Shown in pieces: positions 52,180 through 63,806 of a stretch of 64,000 bases of DNA. This DNA comes from Halocaridina rubra. Lineage: Eukaryota > Arthropoda > Malacostraca > Decapoda > Atyidae. A program made the translations under genes and the position numbers. The notes beneath the pieces were generated by a model. That model saw nothing but the letters and a program-made list of their open reading frames with translations. It made no database searches and was not told the origin of the DNA. The stretch lies in the NCBI GenBank assembly GCA_037179515.1, contig JAXCGZ010017009.1, positions 62,001-126,000 on the forward strand, in the 5' to 3' direction. How positions within the stretch are numbered: position 1 is the stretch's first letter; every line of letters starts with the position of its first letter.

Positions 52180-55056
52180 TGAATTAGCTGGTAAGGCAGT
52201 AGAATTAAAAGATAGGATTCACAACAGTAAGGCAGATATAGTGTCAATTACAGAGACTAAGTTGAGTGAGGACATAAACAGTGTCACAGTTTTTCCTAAG
52301 GGCTTCAGAATACTAAGGGTTGAAAGATCTGAGAGGACTGGTGGAGGGATAGCACTGCTCATATGTGAAAGGATTCAAGTTGAAGAAATAAACTTGGCTA
52401 TAGAAAGTGAGTTCAAGGAATTTCTTGTTGCTCGCATAAATACTGGGTCAGAGAGCATTATAATAACTGTTGTATATAACCCACCAAGGAACCAGAATAG
52501 GCTAGAAGTTTATGAGGAAAGTCATATAGGTACCATTGAAGTCATAAACTCAGTTGTTAACATGGCATGGGAGAGAAAATGTAGCATTTTGACTATGAGA
52601 GATTTTAATCATAAAGAGATAAATTGGATAAATCTTGACCCACACGGTGGTGAGGACTCATTCAGGGCAAGATTCCTAGATTGCGTACAAGGGAATATCC
52701 TACACCAACATGTAATGGAACCAACGAGGGCCAGGGGTGGGGATGAGCCATCACTACTTGATCTAGTATTCACAGATAATGTGTTGGATATTGAAAAAAT
52801 TGAGTATGAACCACCACTTGGAAAGAGTGATCGCTATGTGTTGTTGATGGAGTATATCATTGAAGATATTCTGCCTGAGAGTAGAGGCACCGAGGACATG
52901 AGGAGGAACTATCCAAAAGGAAATTACATCAAAATGAATGAGCCTTTTTCAGTTATTGACTGGAGAACCTTATTTTACAACAAATCTATACAAGAAATGT
53001 ATGACATCTTTTGTGAGAAATATGGGAAGATAGTAGATTGCTGCATACCTGTCACCAAAGTAGGTGTAATTCATGCCAGAGAGAAATGGTTCGATAATGA
53101 GAGTAAATGAGGTAAGGAGTGGAGAGACAAATGCAGGAAAAGGTATAGGAGGAAAAAAAAACATAAATGCCTGGCAAACCTACAAAAGAGTAAGAAATTA
53201 TTACCTAAGTAAAAGAAAAGAGGCAGAGAGAAACTATGAGAGGGACATCACCAGGAAGGCTAAAGAAAATTATAAGCTTTTTCACAGCTTTATCAGAGGA
53301 AAACTGAAGGTAAAAGAACAGGTTTTAAGGCTTAAGAGGGCGGATGGAAGCATCACTGAGACGGATGAAGAGATCTGCAAAGAATTGAACAAGGAGTTTC
53401 AGTCAGTATTTACAGTAGAAAATACCGCACCCCCTCAGATTGCAGAGATAGAAGCTCAAAGGCCGGTATTAGAGAACATCAACCTTACAGCCACAGAGGT
53501 ATGCAAAGCGCTGATGGAGTTAGATGTTCATAAAGCTACAGGTCTTGATGATATATCCCCTCTTGTACTTAAAAAATGCACAAACTCAATATCAGTGGCA
53601 CTAAGTATCATATTGAAAAAGTCACTGAAGTCAGGGGAGATTCCAGATGCTGGAAACAAGCAAACGTAATACTTATCTTCAAAAAGGGAAGGAGGGATAT
53701 GGCTCTGAACAATAGACCAGTTCCCTTGACCAGCATAGTTTGCAAATTATGGAGAAACTACTAAGGAAACATATCTCTCTTCACTTGGAATCCTTCAACT
53801 TTTTGTCAGTGAGGCAACATGGCTTCAGAGAAGGTAGATCAACAGTAACCAACTTATTGGAATTTTATGATGAGGTAAGCCGAATCTTACAGGAAAGAGA
53901 GGGCTCGGCAGATTGCATATTCCTAGACTTCTAGAAAGCGTTTGACACTGTTTCACATGGGAGACTTATTAGGAAGCTGCAAGCAATGGCTAGAATAGGT
54001 GGAAATGTCTTGGAATGGATAAAAACTCACTTAGAAGGAAGGGAACAGAGGGTTAGAGTAAGACACTCAGTGTATGAATGGAGAAGAGTTATTAGTAGGG
54101 TTCCACAGGGTTCAGTTTTAGGGCCACTTTTGTTCCTTGTATATGTAAATGACCTACCAGAGTCTGCAAATTCATTCATGAATATGTTTGCAGATTATGC
54201 AAAGATTGTGAAGAAAGTAAAAAACGAGAACAATGGTAGAGAACTTCAGGAAGATTTAAATAGTCTGCATGAGTGGTCAGAAAAGTGGCTAATGAAATTC
54301 AGTACTTCAAAATGTAAGGTAATGAGAATGGATATAAGTGCAAGAAGGCCCAAGCATGACTACTCCTTGGCTGGAGTACAACTTCAAGAGACAGAAAATG
54401 AGAGAGATCTAGGAGTAAACATACTGGCAGATTTGTCTCCAGAAATTCATATAAATGGCATAGTAAGGGAAGCATATGCCTTCTTATGAAATGTAAGGGT
54501 AGCCTTCAGGCACATGGACAAGGAAATGTTCAGAAATATTTTTGTAACCTATGTGAGGCCAAAACTTGCATATGCAGCCCCCTTTTGGAATCTGCACTTG
54601 AAAAAGCACATAGCTAAGCTTGAAAAAGTTCAAAGACATGCCACGAAACTGGTGCTAGAAATACGTAATCTCAGTTATGATGAGAGGCTGAGGGAATTAG
54701 ACTTGCCATCACTCGAAGCTAGAAGATTGAGGGGGGATATGGTGACAGTCTTTAATTTCCTTCATGGTTATGACAGAGTGGATAGGGATCGATATTTTGA
54801 TATGGCAGGCTCTAGAACTAGAGGTCATAGTTTGAAGCCTCGTAAGAAAACTTCTTTGCAGGATGTAAGGAAATACTTTTTCAGTGTAAGAGTAGTTGAC
54901 AATCTAATTTCGCTAAGCGAGGAGGTAGTTAATGCTATCTCAATCAATAGTTTTAAGGACAAGTATGATAAGTATCACTAAGTACAAAATGTAACCGATC
55001 AGGAGACGGGAATACGAGCTTTGGGCTCTTTCCCGTAAACACAATTAGGTAATCAC
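52168..55056 (+). mobile_element. CR1-type LINE unit g
   Basis: Starts at the endonuclease (CAGATGCTGATGAATTAGCTG) and runs to the tail ending at 55056 (one tail unit). Open pieces: 52241-53110 (endonuclease), 53073-53669, 53740-53934, 53986-54489 and 54514-54981. Lesions include TGA near 53107, a frameshift near 53150, a deletion near 53646, TAG near 53932, an FADD-to-FADY change near 54190 and TGA near 54487. Some differences from the other units (RDFNHKEINW for GDFNHKEIDW) touch the endonuclease active site. Confidence 0.92.
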
Positions 55057-55144
55057 ACGAGTGTGTTACCAGAAAAATGATTAATTGAAAAGATTAACTA
55101 AGTAATTAAATTAATACTCAAGAAGATATAACATTTCTGTGTGA

Positions 55145-55438
<294 letters not shown>

Positions 55439-56214
55439 TGTGAGACCCACAGTGCTACTATGAAACCATCTCTATCTCTAAACACCAGTCCTATGGTCTT
55501 TGGAGGTGTGGTAGATTATTCTGGGGGTTGTTGGAGGGGGAGTAGTTCTTAGGAACCTGAAACAAAAATTCAGTTTATGAGACCCTTGTAGCATACTTAG
55601 ATGATAAATTTGGAATATGGATAGAGAAATGAAAGAGAATGAAACACTTAAGAGAGATTTTAAGAACTTTAGGGAAATCTAATAAGGGACAAGGGGAAGA
55701 GAGAAAAGATCCACAAAATTGAATAAAAAAGCTGTGAAGGGAAAAGGTTGAATTAGAAATGAGAATTTTTAAACAAGATAAGAAGAAATGAGGACATAAA
55801 CAGTGTCACAGTTTTTTAAGAGCTTCAGAATATGAAGAGTTGAAAGATCTGTGAGGACTGGTGGAGGATAGTACTGCTTACAAGTGAAAGATTTCTAGTT
55901 GATAAAATAAACTTTGCTATAAAAAGTGAGTTCAAGGATTTTCTTGTTGTTTTTTGCATATATACAAGGTCAGAGAGCATTAAAATAGCTGTTGTGTATA
56001 ACCCATCAAGGAATCAATACAGGCTAGAAGTTTATGAGGAAATTTATATAGGCACTGGCGAAGTCATAAACTCAGTTGTTAACATCGCACGGGTGAGAAA
56101 GTGTGGGATTTTGAGTATGGGAGATTTTAATCATGGAGAGATAGCTCGGATAAATATTGACCCACACAGTGGGAAAAACTCATTCACGGTAAAATTCCTA
56201 GATATCTGTTATTA

Positions 56215-56489
56215 TCCCAAGGGAAAACATATGTAATTATACATCTCATAAATAAATAGCCTATTAAAGCCCATCGCTGTATTCTTCCCAAAGCCATCGT
56301 AGGGATACATTTATTAGCTTGAAATAAACCAAGTAGGGGCTTATGATCTGTGACTAGCTTAAACTTTTGCCCCCATAAATAGAAATGAAATCTCTGAACC
56401 GCAAAAATTAAACCCAGCGCTTCTCGTTCAAGCTGAGATAAACATCGCTCAGTTTCAGTCAGAGTCCTCGAGACAACATATACAGGTCT
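56215..56489 (-). pseudogene. Gypsy Z RNase H part (right of the hAT in element order)
   Basis: On minus: RPVYVVSRTLTETERCLSQL, EREALGLIFAVQRFHFYLWG, then LVTDHKPLLGLF. These are the standard RNase H blocks of Ty3/Gypsy Pol. The sequence is continuous with the RT part at 58394 once the hAT is ignored. Confidence 0.85.
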
Positions 56490-56862
56490 CTCTACGCCAG
56501 GGGTGTGCAACCTTTTTTCCCAAAGGGCCACTAGTCACGACTCTGTTGGTATGGAGGGCCACATAACCTTACTATTTCATGCTATTTACTACGATCGAAG
56601 ACATATTATGTGAGATTATACTAATAAAGATAGATAATTAGTTTGTTACTGATTTTATTTAAATTGGGATCACAAAAATAAGAATTGTCTGAAACAAAAG
56701 TATTTTCCTTACTATAAATGAGCACATGAAAGGCTGCCGTACCTTATTATTATAATGTACAAACATAAATAATTACTTATTATTGGATAACTGGCATCAT
56801 TAACATAAGAATTATCAAACACAGACATTTCCTAATCATTAATGAGCAAATGAAAGGCTACC

Positions 56863-57768
56863 CTAGTGAGATGGTTGATGTTGCATTTGGGACACCAACT
56901 CATCAATATCAGGCTGTATGGATGATGTGGCTACACGCAGGGTACATTCCAAATGTTCATCAGTAAGTAAAGACCTATGCTTGTTTTTAACTAGATTCAT
57001 TTTTGAAAAAAGCTGCTCACATACATATGTGCTACCAAACACTGCCATCATTTTCCTTGCATGAGCAGAGAGTTTTAGATACACTGTTACTGATACATGC
57101 TTCTTATAAAACTGGTATACTGAACTATCATCAAACTTCTTTCTTAGTTCATCATTGCACTGTAGTTCAATTATTTCCATCTGTATGTCCTCGGGAATTG
57201 CTGTCACATCCACAGAAAAAGGAGAAGCAAAGACTTCAATGGCTTGTGAATGTTTCTTGAGGTCACCAAATCTTTCTGAAAATTCCTCTCGTAAGACTGC
57301 CAATTTGTCACCATACTTCTGATACTGAGGGTTGCTAGTGTCATGGTTTTTCAGTGTAGGAAAGTGGGCTGGGTTTTGGTTTCTGATTTGTGACTCCCAC
57401 AGACGCAATTTTATCTGGAAGCCTTTGATCAGTGAGAACATCTCATTTATTAGTTGATCTTTTCCTTGAAGTCTAACATTCAGTGCACTAAGATGATCAG
57501 TTATATCTACTAAAAATGCAAAATCACATCTCCATTCCTTATCTCTCAATTCAGGGATAGCATTACCTTTCATATCTAAGAACAGCGCAATTTCTTCCAA
57601 AAGGTCATATGCTCTCTTCAACATTCCTGCTTTGCTTAGCCACTTACCTCACAAAAATACTTCACATCACTGTACTCTGCATCAATGTCTGCCATTAACT
57701 GCTGAAACTCGCGGTGATTTAGACCTCTTGACCTAATGAAATTGACAGCTTTCACGAGAATATTAGTC
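56863..57768 (-). pseudogene. hAT transposase (GTF2IRD2/Charlie-like) C-terminal two thirds
   Basis: Minus strand. Begins with AVNFIRSRGLNHREFQQLMA and DAEYSDVKYFCEV (about 57750-57650), then a one-base deletion at the EVRW motif. It then continues as a 253-codon open frame, 57624-56863: LEEIALFLDMKG, ELRDKEWRCDFAFLVDIT, LNVRLQGKDQLI, and the dimerisation domain MAVFGSTYVCEQLFSKMNLV and HRSLLTDEHLECTLRVATS. The zinc finger and catalytic N-terminal part are absent (internal deletion). The near-intact frame shows a fairly young copy that would depend on a full-length relative. Confidence 0.88.
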
Positions 57769-58113
57769 ACATAAATATATAATTCTCAAAATGTTTTGCT
57801 TGCAAGTTTTCTAAAGCCAATCACAAAACTGCAACATAAACAACTTAGTTAGAGTTAGACTTAGAATACCGGTAATCACAAATCAACCACAACAAATGAA
57901 GCACACTGATTTCACCACTTGAGTCTGAGATAAACTGAGAACTATATTAATTCCTGTATGGCTGTACTGCAAAGCATAGCAGAGAGTGTAAAAAGTGTAA
58001 ACATCCAACGTAAAAATAATGATCGTTTCGGTGTTTACAATGATCTTAAAAGGGGTACTGATAACGATGACCCCTCGTACCATCGGTTATTGAGGAAGGG
58101 TTGTTGATGAAAA

Positions 58114-58117
<4 letters not shown>

Positions 58118-58171
<54 letters not shown>

Positions 58172-58199
58172 TAAAAAGTTGTTGGAATATTCAGTTCGA

Positions 58200-58286
<87 letters not shown>
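58118..58286. repeat. (GA)n - spacer - (CT)n inverted microsatellite pair
   Basis: GA array 58118-58170, about 31-bp spacer, CT array 58202-58286. The arms are complementary and could form a long hairpin. It lies in the non-coding part of the hAT element. Confidence 0.95.
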
Positions 58287-58288
<2 letters not shown>

Positions 58289-58393
58289 GGCCGCACTATA
58301 GCTTATTTATTTTTAGGAGAAAGGGCCGCAATGAAAGCATTTGAGGGCCGCATGCGGCCCTTGGGCCGCAGGTTGCACACCCCTGCTCTACGC

Positions 58394-59290
58394 CATCAAT
58401 AGGATGAGATAGCACTGCACCAATGCCGTAGGAACCACTGTCGACAGATACAGTTATAGGTAATGAGAGGTCAAAATGAACTAACAATGTAGACTTCAGT
58501 ACAATTTCCTTAGATTTCTCAAATGCACCTTGCTGTTCTTTACTCCAAATCCACTTTTCATTGGCTCGTAATAACTTATTTAGGGGTTCTAAGAAAGTGG
58601 CAGCTTTAGGGAGAAGTTTCCTATAAAAATTCAGTAGGCCAAGATACGCTTTCAGTTCTGTTACATCTTTAGTACTAGGGGCATTTTTAATAGCTTCTTG
58701 CTTTTTCTAAGTAGGATGAATACCTGATGCATCTACCTTGTACCCTAGATACTCTACTTCCTGGGTCAACCAAGTGCATTTATCCTTGCTTAGCTTGAAT
58801 CTTGCATCATTTAAATTCTGCAAAATCAGTCTGACTTTAGCTACATGTTCATCTTTACTTTATCCAGAAACTGAGATATCATCTAGAAAAATAGCCACTC
58901 ACGGAATTCCACCAAGCATAGACTCCACTGTTTGTTGAAAAATACCTGGAGCAGAGGCAGTACAAAAACACAACCTATTATACCTAAATAACCCACGATA
59001 TGTATTAATAGTAGTCAAATCTTTAGATTCATCATCCAAACTCAGTTGCATATATGCTTGTGACATGTTCAACTTAGAGAATTATTTACTCCCCAGAAAA
59101 TAGAACCTAGCAATTCTTCTAACTTAGTCAAGGGATACTTATCCAAAATTAGGGCTTTATTACAGGTAAGACAATAATCACCACATAGTTGGACTGTTTT
59201 GTTAGGTTCCAGTACTGGAACCACTGGAGCAGCCCACTTTGAATATTTCACAGGCTCAATAATGTCTTCTTTCAAAATTCTATCTAGTTC
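58394..59290 (-). pseudogene. Gypsy Z reverse transcriptase
   Basis: Minus strand from about 59290: LKEDIIEPVKYSKWAAPVVP, QLCGDYCLTCNKALILDKYP, a shift near 59085, YMQLSLDDESKDLTTI, FCTASAPGIFQQTVESMLGG, a TGA, IFLDDISVSG with the catalytic Asp pair still present, a TAA, then LGYKVDASGIHP and LKAYLGLLNFYRKLLPKA, ending with VDSGSYGIGAVLSHPIDGVE at the hAT insertion. At least three stops or frameshifts. Confidence 0.85.
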
Positions 59291-59449
59291 GATATCAACC
59301 TTTTCTCTTAGAGCATGGGGAATCGTTCTAGCATTACAATATTTAGGGAGAACCTAAGGAGATATCTTAATTCTTACTTCTACTCCTTTCAGATTTCCAA
59401 CTGACGATTCATCAAAAATATCTAGAAATTCACTATAAAAAACTTTTCT

Positions 59450-60010
59450 GTGGCTTCAGCTACATTTTGAATATGTAAATTGGGGTTAGAAGAGACTACT
59501 TCATCCACAGAAATACCTAACAATTTAATCCAGTCACGACCGAGTAGGGTAGGACCATTTCCGTTCACAACGATCAATGACACCTCTTTTGTATTACATT
59601 TCCCTCTAATGACACTGATACAGTTGCCTCACAACATATAAGAAGATGTATGCCGTCATACTTCTTTAGTACAGCATTAAAAATTTTTAAATTGGAAGAA
59701 TTAGGAAAAAATTTCTCAAAAACCGATTTTGACATAACAGTCATAGCAGTACCAGTATCCAGCTCGAAAGGAACTTTAGCACCATCAACATTGACTTCTA
59801 CTGTATAAGGACTTATACCGTGAGTCCCTTCACAGGAAAATATATATTCTGCATTAGCTCTGATACCACCAATACTAGGCTTAGAAGTAGCACTGACATT
59901 TGCCTCTGTCTGTTCCGAGACTACGGTAATCTGCTTATCTTAAGTGTAACACACACACACACACACTGGCTATGTGCCCAACCCTTTTACACTTATAACA
60001 CTTTGCTTTT
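59450..60010 (-). pseudogene. Gypsy Z zinc knuckle and protease
   Basis: Minus strand: KCYKCKRVGHIASVC (C-x2-C-x4-H-x4-C) at about 60010-59966. Its last Cys codon begins a GT array (seen as CACACA on +, about 59948-59966). After a frameshift, the protease has VPFELDTGTAMTVMSKSVFE with the catalytic DTG near 59765, then LLGRDWIKLLGI near 59530. Frame breaks separate the parts. Confidence 0.8.
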
Positions 60011-60264
60011 TAAAAGGGTAGTCCCTATTAAACAAAACCAGAGAAATAACTTCCCTTAAATGTGGTAAATATTCAAGACCTGGATATTCAATAGCACTCA
60101 GTTACACAAAGCACCCAACTCCTAACCTGAAAAACGAGGTTCCAAGAAATCATCCTTCTTCTTTTTACAATTTCGTAATAGATAGTAAACGAGGTAAAAT
60201 ACTGTTTTTATCTGTTTAGGTATATATAGTATAAAATGTTAAACACATTTAAACCTAAACTAAC

Positions 60265-60362
<98 letters not shown>
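60265..60362. repeat. (TTA)n microsatellite
   Basis: About 98 bp of pure TTA units close to the right end of the Gypsy Z block. Confidence 0.97.
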
Positions 60363-60852
60363 GGAAAACTAAAACATTTACTGGAAAGAAATAGCTTGTT
60401 TACTTTCTAATTACTAGAGTAGCATACAAGGGAATATCCTACTCCAACAAGTACTGGAACCAACGAGAGCAAGGGATGGGAATGGGCCATCACTGATAGA
60501 TGTAGTATTCACAGATAACGTGTTGGATATTGAAAACATTGGGCATGAACCACCAATTGGAAGACGTGACCACTGTGTGTTGTTGATGGAATATATCATC
60601 GAAGATGTTCTGCCTGAAAGTAGGGGCACTAACATGGACACGAGGAGAAACTATCCAAAAGGAGATTACAACAAAATTAATGAGATTTTTGCAGTTATTG
60701 ACTGCAGGACCTTATTTAACGACAAATCTGTACAAGAAATGTTCGAAAGCTATTGTGAGGAATATGGGAAGATAGTAAATTGTCGCATACCTTCCACCAA
60801 AATAGGAGTAATTCATGCCAAAGAGAAATTGTTCAATAATGAGTGTCAGACT

Positions 60853-60940
60853 TTTAGTTTTCTTCGTGCCCAGGCTTGATGAGGGCAGATTTATTCTTTT
60901 GTTTTTTGTCCCATTCTGGTGTCACAATCATAAAAAAAAA
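60853..60940 (+). repeat. Short A-tailed repeat, copy 2, inserted in CR1 unit h
   Basis: TTTTAGTTTTCTTCG, GGCTTGATGAGGGCA, TTTGTCCCA and a final A9 run, the same block order as 21888-21958. It interrupts the CR1 linker between GAGTGTCA and GTGGAAAGAC, replacing about 17 bp. Confidence 0.55.
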
Positions 60941-61806
60941 GTGGAAAGACAATTGCTGGAAAAGGTATAGAAGGAGAAAAACATAAATACCTAGCAGACT
61001 TATAGAAGAGCAAGAAATGATTATGTAAATAAAAGAAGAGAGGCAGAGAAAGATTATGAGAGGATATCACTTAGAAGGATACAGAAAATCCCAAACTTTT
61101 CACAGCTATAACAGAGGAAAACTGAAGGTAATAGAACAGGTTTTAAAGTTAAAGACAGTGGATGAAAGCATCACCTCCATGACCCGTTCCACTCATCCGT
61201 GGGAGGGATCTAAAAAAAAAAATCTGCGAAGAATTAAATAAGGAGTTTCAATTAGTATTTACTGCAGAAAATACCCCACCCCTTCATATTGCTGAGATAG
61301 GAGTTCATGGGCCTATATTAGAGAAAATAATTTTTTTCAGCCACAAATGTATGTAATACATTGATGGAGTTGGATACTCATAAATCTTCTGATCATGATG
61401 ATGTATCTTCTTATGTATTTAAGAAATGTGTTAAACCAATATTGGTGGCATTATGTATCATATTTCAATAGTCGCTGGAATCTTGAGAGATTCTGAGATG
61501 CTGGAAACATGTAAACGTGTATCTATCTTCAAAAAGGGAAGAAAGGATACAGCCCAAAACCATAGGCCTGTTTCAGTGACCAGCCTAGTTTGCAAAGTTA
61601 TGGAGAAATTACTAAGAAAACACATCTCTCTTCACTTGGAATCCTTCAACTTTATGTTAGTGAGACAACATGGCTTCACAGAGGGCACATCAACAGTAAC
61701 AAACTTACTAGAAATTTATGATGAAATAAGCCAGATCTTACAAGAAAGAGAGGGCAGGATGGATTGCATATTCCTAGATCTTCAGAAGGCATTTGATACG
61801 GTCCCA

Positions 61807-63328
61807 CACACAAACAAACAAACAAACATTTATTTCCATTTTGTACAATGGTTATTCAACATTAATAGTAACTTATAAGTAGACATGTAATTAAATTAAT
61901 AAATAAGAGGGTTAGACATATAGTTAAATTAAATGTAGCTGTCATAGAAATTAATAATGCTGTAATAAAAATGTTAACAATAATGTTAATAATAAAGTAG
62001 TAAGTATGCCACTAGATACAGGATCGTTATTATCGGCATCATTTCCATATTTGTTTCCTTACAATGAGAATAATTAGTTCTTAATGAGCAGCAACTATTT
62101 GTCCAAAAGAAAACTATATAGTTTGCCTTTGAAAGCTGTGAAGGAGGATGCATTTTTAAGATGCTCTGGAATATTATTCCAGAGTGTTGGCCCTTTGATA
62201 GTGATCATCTTTGAACCTGCTTCTGTGTTTGTTCTGTGAATAAAGAGCTCACTGCTCTGTCTTATGTTGGTTCCCCTTATATCCTTGACTCTTTTTAAAT
62301 CAAATAGCCAGCTAGGATAATGATGGTCCAAAATTTTGAATACAAAAACATAAATAGCATAAGCGACCTTATTTTCTGCCCGCAGCCACCCAAGTTTATT
62401 GAGAGCTGGTGTGATGTGGTCATATTTTCTTATTCCTCCCAGGGCAACTCGAGCTGCAAAATTAATAAGCTTCTGTATTCTGTTTATCTGAGTCTTAGTG
62501 GTAGCTCCCCAAACAGTTGTGCAGTAATTAATGTGACTTAGGGCTAGAGATTCAACAACAGTTATTCGAGTGGTAGTCTCAAAATTGTCTGTTATACGTG
62601 ATAAGTACATTAATGTTCCTGTAACCTTTTTGCATACTTTATCTATGTGGGAATCGAACAACATGTGGTTATCAAAGTGAATTCCTAGGTTTTTGACTGT
62701 TTTGCTAGGTGTGATAATATTGTCGCAAAAATTAATTGCTGTGTTTTCTGGAATTTGTGCTATGTGGAACCTTGAACCAATAAATATGCACTGTGTTTTA
62801 CTTTCGTTAATTAACAGCCCAATTTCTTGGAAATAGGTTTTAATTTTTGACAGAGTGTTTTCTGCTCTTAAAGTTAGCTCTGGGAGATTATTAATATCAC
62901 CACTAAGGAGTAGTTGAGTGTCATCTGCATATTGTACGACTAGACAGTCAGAAATGAAAGAAGATAGATCATTTACGTAAATGGAGAAGAGGATAGGACC
63001 AAGTACTGATCCCTGTGGAACACCAAATGATACATTTTTTGGCACAGAGATAATGTTGTTAAGACGTATGGACTGTTTACGATTAGATAGATACTCGCTA
63101 AACCAGCTTGGATCAATATTTAAGTTAATACATTTACTTAAAAGAATTTCATGGTTTACACTGTCGAAGGCTTTTGATAAGTCTAATAATACCAGCAAAG
63201 ATATTTTTTTTCATATCTATATTATTATATATACTATTCGTAACTTTAAGCAGTGCAGTTTCCGTCGAGAGTTTTGGTCTGAAACCATGTTGGTTAATCG
63301 TTAATAGTCTATTTGATTCTAAGTATGA
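61807..63328 (-). mobile_element. L2/CR1-superfamily LINE of a second type, 5'-truncated, inserted in unit h
   Basis: Minus-strand LINE with a roughly 290-bp 3'UTR and a 3' tail of TTTG units (seen on + as ACAAACAAACAAAC at 61809-61829). Its truncated 5' end is at 63328. The host CR1 sequence breaks at GATACGGTCCCAC (61806) and resumes at ATTAAGAAGCTACAAG, with about 12 target bases lost. Short tandem 3' tails are typical of the L2/CR1 group. Confidence 0.85.
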
Positions 63329-63331
63329 CAT
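62095..63331 (-). pseudogene. L2-like LINE reverse transcriptase, last two thirds
   Basis: A 367-codon open frame (63198-62095), preceded after one frameshift near 63180 by LLTINQHGFRPKLSTETALL. Motifs: [39 protein letters not shown], catalytic VQYADDTQLL, INESKTQCIFIG and the C-terminal WGATTKTQINRIQKLINFAA. YADD and the DLSKAFD aspartate are intact. The endonuclease and ORF1 are missing through 5' truncation. Compared with the CR1 copies it is a distinct family (QYADDTQ against FADDAK). Confidence 0.9.
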
Positions 63332-63712
63332 TAAGAAGCTACAAGTATTGATGAGAATAGGTGCAAATGTCTTGGCATGAATGAAAACTTTCTTAGAAGG
63401 AAGAGAACAGACACTCAGTGTCTGAATGGAGAAGGATTAGTAGTGGAGTTCCACAGGATTCAGATTTAGGGCCACTTTTGTTCCTTGTATACATAAATGA
63501 CCTACCAAAGTCTGTAAATTCATTCTTGAATATGCTAGCTGATGATCTAAAGATTGTGAAAAAAAAAAGTAAAAGACGAGAACAATGATGGTAGAGAACT
63601 CAAGGGAAACCTAAATGGTCAGCATAAGTGGTCAGAAAAATGGCTACTGAAATTTAATTCTTCAAAATGTAAGGTAATGAGCATGGATACAAGTGCAAGG
63701 AGGCCCAAGCTT

Positions 63713-63806
63713 GGAGGTATTAACCTCCTGCTAAACGTCAAAGAAGAAGGGGATTTTTTTTTATGTCGGCTACCCCCCAATTAAAGGGGGAAACAGCAAA
63801 GGTAGA
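63713..63806 (+). mobile_element. RTE-like LINE 3' end fragment inside CR1 unit h
   Basis: GGTATTAACCTCCTGC and CAAAGAAGAAGGGGA match the end of the 4406-4570 fragment. They are followed by T8, ATGTCGGCTACCCC and GGGGGAAACAGCAAAGG, which match the 3' end of the RTE-like LINE at 8690-8740. It replaces the ORF2 segment between CCCAAGCTTG and ATGTGAGGCC of the CR1. Confidence 0.75.

Larger units (their letters stand above)
56498..58385 (-). mobile_element. hAT DNA transposon, 1888 bp, 8-bp target duplication
   Basis: Terminal inverted repeats CAGGGGTGTGCAACC at 56498 and GGTTGCACACCCCTG ending at 58385. The 8-bp duplication CTCTACGC occurs at 56490-56497 and 58386-58393. It is inserted in Gypsy Z between RT and RNase H; removing it plus one duplication restores the Gypsy frame. 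CAG...CTG ends and 8-bp duplications are defining marks of hAT. The GGCC-rich subterminal stretches (for example GAGGGCCGCATGCGGCCC) may be transposase-binding sites. The transposase N-terminus is missing. Confidence 0.96.
56207..60415 (-). mobile_element. Gypsy element Z (no LTRs seen), inserted in CR1 unit h
   Basis: A minus-strand Gypsy internal region: zinc knuckle, protease, RT and RNase H; integrase and LTRs were not found. CR1 sequence stops at TTCCTAGAT (56205) and resumes at CTAGAGTAGCATACAAGGG (about 60415), so the whole block sits inside the CR1 endonuclease. CTAGA near both edges could be a 5-bp target duplication, but without LTRs this is weak. An hAT element at 56498-58385 lies within it. 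Confidence 0.75.

Noticed and set aside
39083..55056. A CRISPR-like or satellite array
   Set aside because: The repeat units are kilobase-long LINE copies with coding content and varying truncations; there are no short repeats with unique spacers.
55994..60415. A solo-LTR or complete LTR element for Gypsy Z
   Set aside because: I could not find any direct repeat at the two edges other than a possible 5-bp CTAGA, and integrase is missing.
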